DNA from: Pedobacter kyonggii
GTDB taxonomy: Bacteria > Bacteroidota > Bacteroidia > Sphingobacteriales > Sphingobacteriaceae
Reading direction: 5' to 3'
Assembly: GCF_004310665.1 (NCBI RefSeq)
Contig: NZ_SIXF01000011.1
Location: 102,268 to 166,267, forward strand
Length of the DNA: 64,000 bases
Part shown: piece after piece, positions 15,421-25,127 of the stretch
How positions within the stretch are numbered: the first letter of the stretch is position 1
Layout: each line of letters starts with the position of its first letter
Translations under genes and position numbers: made by a program
Notes under the pieces: model-generated
The model's input: only the letters and a program-made list of their open reading frames with translations
Database searches by the model: none
Told to the model about the DNA's origin: nothing

Positions 15421-16701
15421 ATGTCGGTAAAGGTTAATATTACTTCAAAGGGAATACAAAAGGTTCTTAAAAATTATAATGAAAAACAGGCCATTGCGGA
15501 GTACATTTGGAATGGTTTTGACGCCAATGCGAACACCATACGGGTAGATTATGTAGCCAATTCGCTTGGCCTTTTGGAGCAGTTAACTATTGCTGATAAT
15601 GGTTATGGAATTAATTTCGATCGTTTACAGCAAAAATTTGATCCATTTTTTGAATCTGAAAAATCCATTCAGATTGTAGCGCCAAAGCATACCTCGAAAA
15701 TGCATGGCCGTAATGGAGTAGGGAGGCTTACTTTTTTTACTTTTGCGCATAATGCCATTTGGCACACCACTTATCAATCAGAACAAGGGTTTCGTTATGG
15801 CGAAATACAGATTAGTACTGGTGGTTTAAATAGCTATAGTCACGATTTTACTGCCGCTCCAAGCAGTTCTGGTGAAACTGGAACAACTGTTTCATTTACT
15901 AATCTGAGGATCTGTCAGCAAGATGTAGAAGAAACGGTACTTCCTTTTCTGATAAATGAATTCTGTTGGTTTATTGAATTGAACAGGCATAAAAACTATT
16001 CGATTATTGTAAATGGCAAAACATTGGATTTTAGTAGTAATATTAAAACTTTAGAAGAGTTTAATCTTTTTTACCCCGATACAGCAGTTACTTTTAAGAT
16101 TAAATATGTTCATTGGAAAGAAAACCTGCATAAGGAACTGTCTAAATATTATTTTTTGGCTGGTGGTGAAGAAATTTATAAAGATTACACCACCCTAAAT
16201 AAAAAGAGCGACGATTATTTTCATAGTGTTTATATCGATAGTGATTTTTTTCGTGATTTCGATTTTAAGAGTTTCGAAAATGAAGGACAGGTGGTCATAT
16301 TTGGAGCGGCTAAATCTTCCGCAGAGTACCGATTCCTAATTAAAGCGTTAACAGAATACCTTAAAAGTAAACGTAAACCATTTTTAAAAGAATATGCCAT
16401 TCGCCTGGTTGAAACTTATGAACAGGATGAAATATTTCCGGTTTATGCTACCGAAAAAGAAAAAGAATTAAGGAAGCCAGAGTTGGTTAATTTAATTAAG
16501 GCGTTATATGAAGTAGAACCTAAATTGTTTAGTAGTTTAAATACCGATCAGAAGAAAACTTTTGTGCGCTTGATGGATCTTTTAATGCGCTCTAACCTGC
16601 GTGATGAGATTTTTGAAATGTTCAATGGCATGATCGAGTTGGAGGCCGAAGAACAGGATGAGCTATTGCAATTGATAAAAGGCTTTGATGAACATGAATA
16701 A
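15421..16701 (+). CDS. Orphan GHKL-type (Hsp90/MutL-like) ATPase
   Basis: This protein of about 426 residues has a Bergerat ATP-binding fold at its start. The N box is in AIAEYIWNGFDANA (Glu and Asn for Mg-ATP), the G1 box in IADNGYGI and the G2 box in MHGRNGVGRLTFF. The middle and C-terminal parts are mixed alpha/beta and then helical and acidic, without a histidine-kinase dimerisation domain, so it is not a sensor kinase. It is closer to the MutL/MORC/Hsp90-like branch, but I cannot name the family. I chose the ATG at 15421 because an in-frame TTG at 15400 adds only seven residues. It stands alone between a gene-poor region and the pxp operon. Stand-alone GHKL ATPases sometimes occur in phage-defence loci, but no partner is present here. 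Confidence 0.7.
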   Translation: MSVKVNITSKGIQKVLKNYNEKQAIAEYIWNGFDANANTIRVDYVANSLGLLEQLTIADNGYGINFDRLQQKFDPFFESEKSIQIVAPKHTSKMHGRNGVGRLTFFTFAHNAIWHTTYQSEQGFRYGEIQISTGGLNSYSHDFTAAPSSSGETGTTVSFTNLRICQQDVEETVLPFLINEFCWFIELNRHKNYSIIVNGKTLDFSSNIKTLEEFNLFYPDTAVTFKIKYVHWKENLHKELSKYYFLAGGEEIYKDYTTLNKKSDDYFHSVYIDSDFFRDFDFKSFENEGQVVIFGAAKSSAEYRFLIKALTEYLKSKRKPFLKEYAIRLVETYEQDEIFPVYATEKEKELRKPELVNLIKALYEVEPKLFSSLNTDQKKTFVRLMDLLMRSNLRDEIFEMFNGMIELEAEEQDELLQLIKGFDEHE

Positions 16702-16873
16702 TATTCGTATCGCCTTTTAAAAAATACCTTCTTTAATGTTTTTTTGCCTTGGTTAGTCATGATTATTCATAAATCTTTGCGATTTTGATATTATATAGTC
16801 ATTTTTATGCAGCAGTTTAGTTGTTGGGCCCGTTTTATGAAGATCACTTATTATTAAATCTTACTGTTTTTGT

Positions 16874-17614
16874 ATGAATGAGCAGGTAGGGTATTTTGAA
16901 GCAGACATTCCCTTAAAAATTTACGGGTTGAGTGAAAAATCGGTGACAATAACATTCGGAACGGCAATCGATAACGATTTGCTGGGCCTGATTACTTATT
17001 TTAATCAATTGTTGTTGCAAAATCCTTTTTCTGGTTTAATTACCACAGTTCCGGCTTATACTACATTAACTGTTTTTTTTGATCCGGTAAGTGTGATGTT
17101 ATCAGATCTTCCTGGTGAAGTATGTTTCGAAAAGGTATCAGCACATTTAAATAAAATTGCTCAAACCAAAAGAGAAAAAACAAGTAAAATAGCATCTAAA
17201 CTGATTATTCCTGTATGTTATGGCGGCGATTTCGGACAGGATCTTTCAACGGTAGCCCGCACAAATAAGCTTAGCGAAACTGAGGTAATTGATATACATA
17301 CTGTCGGGCAATATATTGTTTTCATGATCGGTTTTGTGCCAGGTTTCGCCTATATGGGCGGAATGGATATCAGATTATCAACCCCTAGAAAAGAGGTTCC
17401 TGATGCTAAAATACCCACCGGATCTGTGGGGATCGCAGGCAATCAGACTGGTATTTATCCCATGGAAACACCTGGCGGATGGCAGATTATTGGAAGAACA
17501 CCATTAAAGATGTTTGATGTAAACCGTTCGCAGCCATCACTGTTAAAGGGAGGTGATATAGTTACTTTTAAAGCCATTGGTGTAAAGGAATTTAATGCTT
17601 ATGCTGAAATATGA
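16874..17614 (+). CDS. pxpB: 5-oxoprolinase subunit B
   Basis: This 246-residue cytoplasmic protein of the KipI/PxpB family is one of three subunits of the bacterial ATP-dependent 5-oxoprolinase, which opens 5-oxo-L-proline to glutamate. The KipI-type core is recognisable in GFVPGFAYMGGMD and in PTGSVGIAGNQTGIYPMETP, both strongly conserved in the family. Length is normal. The stop codon TGA overlaps the ATG of pxpC (ATGA), so translation of the two is likely coupled. It heads an operon of five genes in the same direction. The roughly 170 bases upstream contain only imperfect TAnnTTTG-like elements, so I do not mark a promoter. Confidence 0.92.
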   Translation: MNEQVGYFEADIPLKIYGLSEKSVTITFGTAIDNDLLGLITYFNQLLLQNPFSGLITTVPAYTTLTVFFDPVSVMLSDLPGEVCFEKVSAHLNKIAQTKREKTSKIASKLIIPVCYGGDFGQDLSTVARTNKLSETEVIDIHTVGQYIVFMIGFVPGFAYMGGMDIRLSTPRKEVPDAKIPTGSVGIAGNQTGIYPMETPGGWQIIGRTPLKMFDVNRSQPSLLKGGDIVTFKAIGVKEFNAYAEI

Positions 17615-18615
17615 GTATGAAAATCAGCATTATTAAGCCGGGTTTATTAAGCACCATTCAAGATATGGGGCGATACCGATACCTTTCGCAAGCTGTACCG
17701 GTTTCGGGTGCCATGGATGAGCTGGCCCATCGGTTAGCGAATAAAGCAGTTGGTAACGATGATAATAATGCTACTATTGAGTTTACCTATGCCGATGCTT
17801 CATTTAAAACTGAAACGCCTGTTCTAATTTCTTATTCTGGCGATGGTGCATTTTTAGTTTACAATAATGAATTAATGCCTGCAGAAAAGCCATTGTTTTT
17901 TCCGGCAGGTTCCGTTATAAAGCTGATCCATAATGCAATTGGGGTGCGTACCTATTTGGCTATTGCTGGTGGATGGGACGTGCCTGATGTAATGGAAAGT
18001 AAAAGTACCTATCTTACTGCTGCTTTTGGGGGCTTTAAGGGGAGGGCATTGCAAAAGGCAGATGTTTTGGTTAGCGGTACTTTACTTAGCGAAGTATCAA
18101 ATGGAATATTGAATCATTTGATTGAAAATTCATTAACCTATCCAAATTGGCGCATTTCACGCGAAAGCTTACTGCCAGAGAACAGGCAAGCCATTAGAGT
18201 TGTACTTGCCAATGAAATCAGCTGGTTTGACGCGACATCCATTATTTCATTTTTAACCAATTCTTATACCATTGATAGAAGGAGTAATCGTATGGGCTAT
18301 CATTTGTTGGGAAAGCCATTGGTGAGGAAAGTTAAAAAGGAATTGCTCAGCACGGCAGTAACACCTGGCGTTATCCAGGTAACCGGAAGTGGCGATTTAG
18401 CGATACTCATGGCCGACTGCCAAACAACAGGGGGTTATCCGCGTATCGCGCACGTTGCAGCGGTCGATTTACCTTTATGTGCCCAGTTAAAACCTGGCGA
18501 TACTATTCATTTTTCTGAAATTTCGAGAGATGAGGCAGAAGCGCTTTACCTTGAACGTGAACACGATTTATCATTAATTACCACTGCAATAGGCCTTAAA
18601 TATATTAAAACATGA
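17611..18615 (+). CDS. pxpC: 5-oxoprolinase subunit C
   Basis: This 334-residue protein belongs to the KipA/PxpC (biotin-dependent carboxylase-like) family. Hallmarks are the start [17 protein letters not shown], the segment PVSGAMDE near residue 31, the [14 protein letters not shown] stretch and the late [15 protein letters not shown]. With PxpB it forms the subunit pair that acts with PxpA on 5-oxoproline. It starts at 17611, overlapping the pxpB stop by 4 bases; a second ATG at 17617 would shorten it by two residues. Its own stop overlaps the start of pxpA in the same ATGA manner. A gene order of B, C, A followed by an NRAMP-like gene resembles the ycsFG-kipIA region of Bacillus subtilis. 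Confidence 0.92.
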   Translation: MSMKISIIKPGLLSTIQDMGRYRYLSQAVPVSGAMDELAHRLANKAVGNDDNNATIEFTYADASFKTETPVLISYSGDGAFLVYNNELMPAEKPLFFPAGSVIKLIHNAIGVRTYLAIAGGWDVPDVMESKSTYLTAAFGGFKGRALQKADVLVSGTLLSEVSNGILNHLIENSLTYPNWRISRESLLPENRQAIRVVLANEISWFDATSIISFLTNSYTIDRRSNRMGYHLLGKPLVRKVKKELLSTAVTPGVIQVTGSGDLAILMADCQTTGGYPRIAHVAAVDLPLCAQLKPGDTIHFSEISRDEAEALYLEREHDLSLITTAIGLKYIKT

Positions 18616-19373
18616 AAATGATAGATCTTAATTGCGACATGGGAGAAGCATTTGGGAATTATACCATGCCCAATGATGAAAAACTGATGGATTATATTTC
18701 ATCGGCAAATATTGCCTGCGGTTTCCATGCCGGCGATCCGGCTGTAATGCAGCAAACTGTAGCTTTAGCCTTAAAAAAAGGAGTAGCCATTGGTGCGCAC
18801 CCTGGTTTGCCCGATCTGCAGGGCTTTGGTCGTAGAGACATGAAGATTACCCCAAATGAGGCTTATCAGCTTACTTTATATCAGATTGGTGCATTAAGCG
18901 GTTTTGTCAAAGCTGCAGGTAGTAAATTACATCATGTTAAAACACACGGTGCATTATATAATATGGCTGCAAAGGATACTGTTTTAGCAAAAGCCATTGT
19001 ACAGGCCGTTTACGATTTCGACCCTGGTCTGATCTTATATGCTTTAGCAGGAAGTAAGATGATTGATGAAGCTGAAAAAAAGGGGATTGTAACCGCATCA
19101 GAAGTTTTTGCCGATCGTAGTTATCAGGACGATGGTTTACTTACCCCTCGGTCAGCAGACAATGCTTTAATTACCAATGAAGAAGATGCCATCAATCAGG
19201 TATTGGGATTTGCTTTAAACCAGGAAGTAGATAGTATAAATGGAAATCGCATTGCGGTTAAAGCTGAAACTGTTTGTTTGCATGGAGATGGCGAACACGC
19301 TGTTGCTTTTGCTAAATTAATAGCTGAACGGTTACAAAAAGAAGGTATCGTAATTAAAGCCCCAGCAATATGA
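18612..19373 (+). CDS. pxpA: 5-oxoprolinase subunit A (LamB/YcsF family)
   Basis: This 253-residue LamB/YcsF protein opens with [14 protein letters not shown] and continues with [27 protein letters not shown] and [11 protein letters not shown]. All are strict family signatures, with Asp/His residues that line the active site. It is the third subunit of 5-oxoprolinase. Length is normal. It overlaps pxpC at its start and the transporter gene at its end by 4 bases each. The complete set of three subunits means the cell can recover glutamate from 5-oxoproline formed by spontaneous cyclisation of glutamine or glutamate, or taken from peptides. Confidence 0.94.
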   Translation: MKMIDLNCDMGEAFGNYTMPNDEKLMDYISSANIACGFHAGDPAVMQQTVALALKKGVAIGAHPGLPDLQGFGRRDMKITPNEAYQLTLYQIGALSGFVKAAGSKLHHVKTHGALYNMAAKDTVLAKAIVQAVYDFDPGLILYALAGSKMIDEAEKKGIVTASEVFADRSYQDDGLLTPRSADNALITNEEDAINQVLGFALNQEVDSINGNRIAVKAETVCLHGDGEHAVAFAKLIAERLQKEGIVIKAPAI

Positions 19374-20554
19374 AGCCAAAATACAATTGGAGTGTACTTT
19401 TAGGGGCGGCTTTTTTAATGGCTTCATCAGCCATTGGTCCAGGGTTTTTAACACAAACAGCAGTTTTTACCCAACAGTTAGGCGCAAGTTTTGCGTTTGT
19501 GATATTGTTATCCATCATATTAGATGCCATTGCACAGTTAAACATCTGGCGGATTATTGCTGTTGCCGATAAACCTGCTCAAGATATAGCCAATAAGGTG
19601 TTTCCGGGTTTGGGATACTTTATTTCTTTCCTGGTTTTTTTAGGTGGTTTGGCTTTTAACATTGGTAATATTGCTGGCGCTGGCTTAGGACTCAATGTAT
19701 TATTTGGCATTAGTGTAGGACAGGGTGCTGTAATAAGCGCAATTATGGCAATAGGTATCTTTATTTACAAAGAAGCTGGCAAGGCAATGGATATTTTTGC
19801 CAAAACCATGGGGCTGATTAAAATTGTACTCGCCTTAATTATCGCCTACACCAGTTCGCCACCATTGGCGGAAGCCGCATTAAGGGCAGTAAACCCTACG
19901 CAGTTTAGTTTTACGGCAGTATTAACCATAGTTGGTGGAACAGTGGGTGGTTATATCACCTTTTCAGGCGCTCACCGTTTATTGGATGCCAGACAAACTG
20001 GGGTCCAGAATTTAGGTGCTGTAAATAAAGGTGCATTAAGTGCCATCGGACTGGCATCTATTATGCGCTTATTGTTGTTTATTGCTGCTTTGGGGGTGGT
20101 AAGCAAAGGATTTACTTTAGACCCATCCAATCCAGCTGCTTCGGTTTTTAAATTGGCCAGCGGCGAAATTGGGTATAAGATTTTTGGTGTAGTAATATGG
20201 GCTGCGGGTATTTCTTCTGTTGTGGGCTCTGCGTACACCTCCATTTCATTTATCAAAAGTTTTCACCCATTGATATTAAAGTTTAACAGGGAGATTATCA
20301 TTGCCTTTATATCCATCTCATGCATTATTTTTATCCTGATCGGTAAACCCGTAAAAATATTGCTTACTGTTGGTGCTATAAATGGTTTTATTTTACCTAT
20401 TGCACTAGGTATTATGCTTATTGCTGCTTATAAAACCAAAATTATTGCAAATTATAAACAGCCACTTTGGTTAACGCTAACAGGCTTAGCTGTGGTATTA
20501 ACCATGGTTTGGATGAGTTACGGAACCATTTTACAGATGATTAACGGAGAATAA
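19370..20554 (+). CDS. NRAMP-fold transporter lacking the canonical metal motif (YcsG-like)
   Basis: This 394-residue membrane protein has about 11 hydrophobic helices and an NRAMP-type layout. In true NRAMP metal carriers, helix 1 carries DPGN and helix 6 carries MPH. Here helix 1 reads [10 protein letters not shown] (no Asp, no Asn), and the equivalent helix 6 region reads [13 protein letters not shown] (no Met-Pro). The manganese/iron site is therefore absent. Its gene overlaps pxpA by 4 bases, as expected for a YcsG-like partner of 5-oxoprolinase. I infer that it carries 5-oxoproline or a related small acid rather than a divalent metal. A magnesium-type NRAMP-related carrier is the main alternative. 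Confidence 0.8.
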   Translation: MKPKYNWSVLLGAAFLMASSAIGPGFLTQTAVFTQQLGASFAFVILLSIILDAIAQLNIWRIIAVADKPAQDIANKVFPGLGYFISFLVFLGGLAFNIGNIAGAGLGLNVLFGISVGQGAVISAIMAIGIFIYKEAGKAMDIFAKTMGLIKIVLALIIAYTSSPPLAEAALRAVNPTQFSFTAVLTIVGGTVGGYITFSGAHRLLDARQTGVQNLGAVNKGALSAIGLASIMRLLLFIAALGVVSKGFTLDPSNPAASVFKLASGEIGYKIFGVVIWAAGISSVVGSAYTSISFIKSFHPLILKFNREIIIAFISISCIIFILIGKPVKILLTVGAINGFILPIALGIMLIAAYKTKIIANYKQPLWLTLTGLAVVLTMVWMSYGTILQMINGE

Positions 20555-20565
20555 ATCTTTATTAC

Positions 20566-23127
20566 ATGACTACAATTACGAAATATCTTTGCCTTTTCTT
20601 ACTATTAAGCGCTAGCTGTTTTGCACAACAGGTTACTAATCCCATAACCGTTGAACCTGGAGTTTCTCTTGCATTGGCAAGTTCCAGAAGTGCAGCAATA
20701 AGCAATATTCAATATAAGCTTCATTTTACCATTCCAGCAGAACAAACGGTACCAATTCAATCAACGGAAGATATTGATTTTAAATTAAATAAGTTAATTC
20801 ATCTGCAAATCGACTTTAAGCAGGATGCAGATCATATAAAACGAATATCGGTTAATGGAAAAAGCATACCTATCGATTTTAAAGCCGAACATATCTTAGT
20901 AAAGCAGGAGCATTTAAAAGTAGGTGATAACCATATCGAGATCGGATTTATTGCGGGTAACGAATCATTAAACCGAAACAAAGACTTTTTGTATGCGCTT
21001 TTTGTTCCTGATCATGCCAGAACGGTATTCCCGTGCTTTGATCAACCCGAGTTAAAAGCTAATTTTTTACTTTCGTTAACCGTTCCAACTGATTGGAAAG
21101 TAATGGCTAATGCGGTTAAAAAAGATTCATTTGTGCAAGGGAGTTCTACCACCTATCATTTCAATAATTCGGATAAACTACCCACTTATTTATTTTCCTT
21201 TACTGCAGGCAAATACACCCTGGTAAATAGTGAAATGAAAAATAATAAAATGGAATTTCTGCACCGTGAAACTGATTCAGCCAAAATTAAGCTCAGTGTA
21301 GATTCTGTTTTTGTAGCACATCGCGATGCCATCGATTTTTTGGAAGACTGGACATCGATAAAATATCCTTTTCAAAAAGTGGGTTTTGTTAGTATTCCAG
21401 ATTTTCAGTTTGGCGGTATGGAACATCCTGGGGAGGTACAATATAAAGCATCGGCATTGTTTTTAGATCAGGGTGCAACCAAAGATCAGTTCATTTCGCG
21501 TTCTAACTTGATTTCACACGAAACAGCACACATGTGGTTTGGCGATCTGGTAACCATGAAATGGTTTAACGATGTTTGGATGAAAGAAGTTTTTGCCAAT
21601 TTTATGGCCGATAAGGTAACCGAAAAATTAATGGGCAAGCGTACTTTCGACCTTAAGTTTTTACAAGATCATTATCCGGCAGCTTATGGGGTAGATAGAA
21701 CACTGGGCGCTAATCCCATTCGCCAGCAATTGGATAATTTACAAGAAGCAGGATCAATGTATGGAAATATAATCTACCATAAAGCACCAATTATGATGCG
21801 TCAATTGGAATTATTGATGGGAAAGCAGAATTTTCAGCAGGGTATAAGGGAGTATCTGAAAAAATACAGTTACAGCAATGCTACATGGAATGATTTGATT
21901 GCCATTTTAAGTAAATATAGCAAAAGTGATCTCCATAGTTGGAACAAAGTTTGGGTAAATAAACCTGGCAGACCGGTTTTTAGTTACGATATTAAATACA
22001 ATGGGCATAAAATAAGCAATTTAAGCTTAAATCAAAGCGGTGAGATGGGGCAGCAACAGGTATGGCCGCAATCTTTTACGGTTAAGCTGGTTTACCCAAC
22101 AGAGAGTAAGATTTTGGTTGTAAATGCTAAGCTTGCTAAGACGGATTTAATTGAAGCAAAAGGCCTTCCAAAACCAAAGTATATTTTATTTAACGCAAAC
22201 GGTGCAGGCTATGGTCTTTTCCCGATTGATAAAGAAATGATGGCTAATCTTTATGGACATGCAGACCCGTTAGAACGGGCATCGGCCTATATCAATGCCT
22301 ACGAAAATATGCTTTCGGGCAAAAGCAATAAACCTGATGAACTTTTAGCGGTATTTTTAAAAGGATTAACTGTTGAGAAAAATGAAATGAACCTCAGGTT
22401 AATTACGGGATACCTAACCAATATTTACTGGACTTTTCTTACTGCTGAAGCACGGAATGCGACGTATGAAAGCATGGAGAAAACAATATGGGATGCAATT
22501 GAGCAACAGCAAACACAAAATAACAAGAAGATTTTGTTCAATGCTTATCAAAATGTATATCTGAGTACGGATGCCGGAAAACGCATGTATAATATCTGGC
22601 TCAAACAAACCGCACCAAATGGAATTAAATTATTAGAAGATGATTATAGCGCGTTAGCTCTAACTTTGGCACTTAAAACAGATACTGCTAACACGATCTT
22701 GAAAGATCAGTTGGCACGGACCAAAAACGAAGATCGTAAAAACCGGTTGATTTATTTAATGCCTGCCTTATCTTTAAATGTTAAGGAAAGAGATATTTTT
22801 TTTAACGGTTTAAAAGACCGGAAAAACCGCCAGAAAGAGGCCTGGGTAACTACAGCATTATCTTATTTACATCACCCCATTAGACAAAAAACATCTATTC
22901 ATTATCTTAAAGAAAGCTTAGATTTGTTATTAGAAATACAGAAAACAGGGGATATATTTTTTCCGCAATCGTGGTTGGTGGCCATATTTTCGAGTTATAA
23001 CGATAAAGAAGCAAATGCAGTTGTACAGGATTTCTTAAAATCACATCCTGCTTACAATCCGAAATTAAAGGATAAAATTTTGCAGACTACAGATAATCTT
23101 CGCCGGGCACAGATCATTATGCATTAG
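20566..23127 (+). CDS. Exported M1-family metallo-aminopeptidase
   Basis: This 853-residue protein has a signal peptide ending near SCFAQQ. The zinc site is His318-Glu319-x-x-His322 (HETAH) with the third ligand Glu341 (WMKEVFANF) 18 residues on. The substrate motif GAMEN is replaced by GGMEHPG, a variant seen in Bacteroidota M1 enzymes. After the catalytic domain comes a helical ERAP/PepN-like C-terminal region. It would remove N-terminal residues from peptides in the periplasm. It starts 11 bases after the transporter gene and so belongs to the 5-oxoproline operon. Stepwise trimming of peptides could expose N-terminal glutamine that cyclises to 5-oxoproline, which would link it to its neighbours; that link is inference. 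Confidence 0.87.
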   Translation: MTTITKYLCLFLLLSASCFAQQVTNPITVEPGVSLALASSRSAAISNIQYKLHFTIPAEQTVPIQSTEDIDFKLNKLIHLQIDFKQDADHIKRISVNGKSIPIDFKAEHILVKQEHLKVGDNHIEIGFIAGNESLNRNKDFLYALFVPDHARTVFPCFDQPELKANFLLSLTVPTDWKVMANAVKKDSFVQGSSTTYHFNNSDKLPTYLFSFTAGKYTLVNSEMKNNKMEFLHRETDSAKIKLSVDSVFVAHRDAIDFLEDWTSIKYPFQKVGFVSIPDFQFGGMEHPGEVQYKASALFLDQGATKDQFISRSNLISHETAHMWFGDLVTMKWFNDVWMKEVFANFMADKVTEKLMGKRTFDLKFLQDHYPAAYGVDRTLGANPIRQQLDNLQEAGSMYGNIIYHKAPIMMRQLELLMGKQNFQQGIREYLKKYSYSNATWNDLIAILSKYSKSDLHSWNKVWVNKPGRPVFSYDIKYNGHKISNLSLNQSGEMGQQQVWPQSFTVKLVYPTESKILVVNAKLAKTDLIEAKGLPKPKYILFNANGAGYGLFPIDKEMMANLYGHADPLERASAYINAYENMLSGKSNKPDELLAVFLKGLTVEKNEMNLRLITGYLTNIYWTFLTAEARNATYESMEKTIWDAIEQQQTQNNKKILFNAYQNVYLSTDAGKRMYNIWLKQTAPNGIKLLEDDYSALALTLALKTDTANTILKDQLARTKNEDRKNRLIYLMPALSLNVKERDIFFNGLKDRKNRQKEAWVTTALSYLHHPIRQKTSIHYLKESLDLLLEIQKTGDIFFPQSWLVAIFSSYNDKEANAVVQDFLKSHPAYNPKLKDKILQTTDNLRRAQIIMH

Positions 23128-23206
23128 CACCTAATGTAAATAAGTTTGTTACATAGGGGTTTAAGAAGAATTTATACTTTTGTCGCGAGAGCGTTAATTT
23201 AGATTG

Positions 23207-23245
23207 AAAGGGGTAAACATGAATTTGTTTGCCCTTTTCTTTTTT
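23207..23245 (+). terminator. Intrinsic terminator after the pxp/aminopeptidase operon
   Basis: The arms AAAGGGGTAAACA (23207-23219) and TGTTTGCCCTTT (23226-23237) pair with one bulge and one wobble around a 6-base loop, followed by a T-rich run. It lies 80 bases after the aminopeptidase stop. A TACTTTTG (matching TAnnTTTG) about 35 bases before the hairpin raises the possibility that a short RNA starts here. Confidence 0.7.
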
Positions 23246-23409
23246 CGAATTTAAAGCTAAGAACCTTATTTACCATTAAAATATTAAGGGCATTAAGAAA
23301 TACTGATAATGTTTAAATTTCACATCACCTTATAAGTCCAAAATTAACCTTAACCTTCTTAACTTCTTAATGGTCAGTATTTAACATAAAAAGTAAGAAA
23401 TAATGGTGA

Positions 23410-23544
23410 TTAATTAAAAGATTCGGTTTCGTTATTCAGATTATCCAATAAACCATTCAATAAAATTTCTCTTTTATCTTCAATTGAAGCATCATCCTGA
23501 ATAAAAACGGTTAGGTTCGTGTTTTCTGTTGTTTGAGTTTGCAT
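23410..23544 (-). CDS. Possible 44-residue small protein
   Basis: The frame runs from an ATG at 23544 to TAA at 23410. The peptide is polar and acidic, with a Thr/Gln/Asn-rich start (MQTQTTEN) and a helix-like segment DDASIEDKREILLNGLLDNL. It has no signal peptide or membrane segment. It is divergent from the disulfide reductase gene, with 198 bases between the starts. No family is recognised. The amphipathic composition and the intact ATG-to-stop frame make it worth keeping, but it is short enough to be chance. The rest of the gap 23128-23742 holds a terminator and TTAATG-type repeats. Confidence 0.35.
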   Translation of the reverse strand: MQTQTTENTNLTVFIQDDASIEDKREILLNGLLDNLNNETESFN

Positions 23545-23742
23545 ATAAGGCTCCGGTTTATATTTTTCAATTAATGTCTACAATTATCTAACGTCGATTT
23601 TTGAATATAGTTTGTAACTTTTTTATTCGAACTTGTGTAATGTCTCAATTGGGCATAGTATAAATTAATATTGACCAAACATTGGGCTGGTATTTAGGTT
23701 ATATCTTTCAGAACAGAACAAATTCTATTAATCTGGAAATCG

Positions 23743-25125
23743 ATGAAACACTACGATGCAATAATTATAGGTGCAGGACAGGCAGGAACGCCTCTGGCCA
23801 AAAGACTTGCCGAAGCAGGCAAAAAAACAGCGATTATAGAAAAAAGATATGTTGGCGGTACGTGTATCAATGATGGTTGTACACCAACAAAAGCAATGAT
23901 CGCTTCTGCAAGGGCAGTTTATCAAGCGAGAAAAGCAATTGAACTGGGCGTAGAAGTTGGAGCGATCAAAATTGATTTTAAAAAGATAAAGCAAAGGAAA
24001 GACGATATCGTAAACCAGTTCAGGTCATCATCTGAAAAAGCTCTTAAAAATACCAAAGGACTTGAGCTTATATTTGGAACAGCCAGATTTAGTGGTGAAA
24101 AAGAACTGGCTATTGCCCTCAACGGTGGCGGCGAAGAAAAAGTAACTGCAGAATGGATTTTTATCAATACTGGTGCAAAAACCACCATACCGGATATTGA
24201 AGGATTAAATGAAATTAATTATCTTACATCGACAACAATTTTAGATCTTAAAACTGTTCCAGAACACCTAGTGGTTATTGGCGGAAATTACATCGGGCTT
24301 GAGTTTGGGCAAATGTTCAATCGATTTGGCAGTAAAGTAATTATTTTGGAAAAGTCATCAGGCATATTAGCTAGAGAAGATCAGGATATCTCATCAGCAC
24401 TTACTGAAATTTTAACCGACGAAAACATCGAACTGATCAATGATGTTAAAATCAAGAAAATAGTGCAGGATAAAAAACAGATTAACATTATGCTGGAGTC
24501 TGGGAAAATCAAAAAAGAAATAACTGCGAGCCATGTGCTGGTAGCCGCAGGCCGTACTCCTCAGACTGTAGATTTAGATCTTGGAAAATGTGGCGTAAAA
24601 CTGGATGACAAAGGGCATATTCTGGTTAATGAAAAACTCGAAACCAATATTAAAGGGATTTATGCACTCGGTGATGTAAAAGGCGGCCCTTCATTTACTC
24701 ATATTGCTTATAATGATTATACCATCGTTTACCGAAACTTAATGGAGGGCACAAATTATTCTATTCATGATCGGCCGGTGCCATATTGCATGTTTACCGA
24801 CCCTCAACTTGGGCGGATAGGTATTACTGAAAAAGAAGCAAAAGAAAAGAAATTGAATTACAAAGTTGCCGTTTTGCCAATGTCGAATGTTGCGCGCGGT
24901 ATTGAAACAAACGAAACTTTAGGGCTGATGAAAGCAATTGTAGATGCTGATAGTAAAAAGATACTAGGTGCCGCTATTTTAGCTTCAGAAGGTGGAGAAA
25001 TCATGTCTGTTCTTCAAATGGCGATGGAAGGGGGAATTACTTACGATAGGATCAGATATTGTGTATTTGCACACCCTACTTATTCCGAATCGTTAAATAA
25101 TCTATTTATGAAAATCGATAGCTAA
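23743..25125 (+). CDS. FAD-dependent pyridine nucleotide-disulfide reductase; candidate ergothioneine disulfide reductase
   Basis: This 460-residue cytoplasmic flavoenzyme has an FAD-binding IIGAGQAGTPLA motif at residues 8-19 and redox cysteines Cys41 and Cys46 in GGTCINDGCTPTK. A second Rossmann motif (VIGGNYIGLEFG) serves NAD(P)H, and the C-terminal HPTYSESL carries the His/Glu pair of the partner subunit active site. It is closest in style to mercuric-reductase-like proteins, but it lacks the N-terminal metal domain and the C-terminal vicinal cysteines of MerA, so mercury reduction is unlikely. Only 2 bases separate it from the ABC ATPase of the ergothioneine operon, of which it is the first gene. 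I infer that it reduces an oxidised thiol, possibly ergothioneine disulfide. Confidence 0.75.
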   Translation: MKHYDAIIIGAGQAGTPLAKRLAEAGKKTAIIEKRYVGGTCINDGCTPTKAMIASARAVYQARKAIELGVEVGAIKIDFKKIKQRKDDIVNQFRSSSEKALKNTKGLELIFGTARFSGEKELAIALNGGGEEKVTAEWIFINTGAKTTIPDIEGLNEINYLTSTTILDLKTVPEHLVVIGGNYIGLEFGQMFNRFGSKVIILEKSSGILAREDQDISSALTEILTDENIELINDVKIKKIVQDKKQINIMLESGKIKKEITASHVLVAAGRTPQTVDLDLGKCGVKLDDKGHILVNEKLETNIKGIYALGDVKGGPSFTHIAYNDYTIVYRNLMEGTNYSIHDRPVPYCMFTDPQLGRIGITEKEAKEKKLNYKVAVLPMSNVARGIETNETLGLMKAIVDADSKKILGAAILASEGGEIMSVLQMAMEGGITYDRIRYCVFAHPTYSESLNNLFMKIDS

Positions 25126-25127
25126 AT

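Noticed and set aside
15400-15421. TTG start for the GHKL ATPase
   Set aside because: It adds seven residues with no domain support; the ATG at 15421 begins the conserved fold.
23220-23255. Short leader peptide MNLFALFFFRI
   Set aside because: The ATG lies at the loop of a strong terminator hairpin, and no downstream gene on that strand would use a leader within 480 bases.
23743-25125. Mercuric reductase (MerA)
   Set aside because: The C-terminal vicinal cysteines and N-terminal metal domain of MerA are missing, and no other mer genes are near. The operon context points to thiol chemistry.
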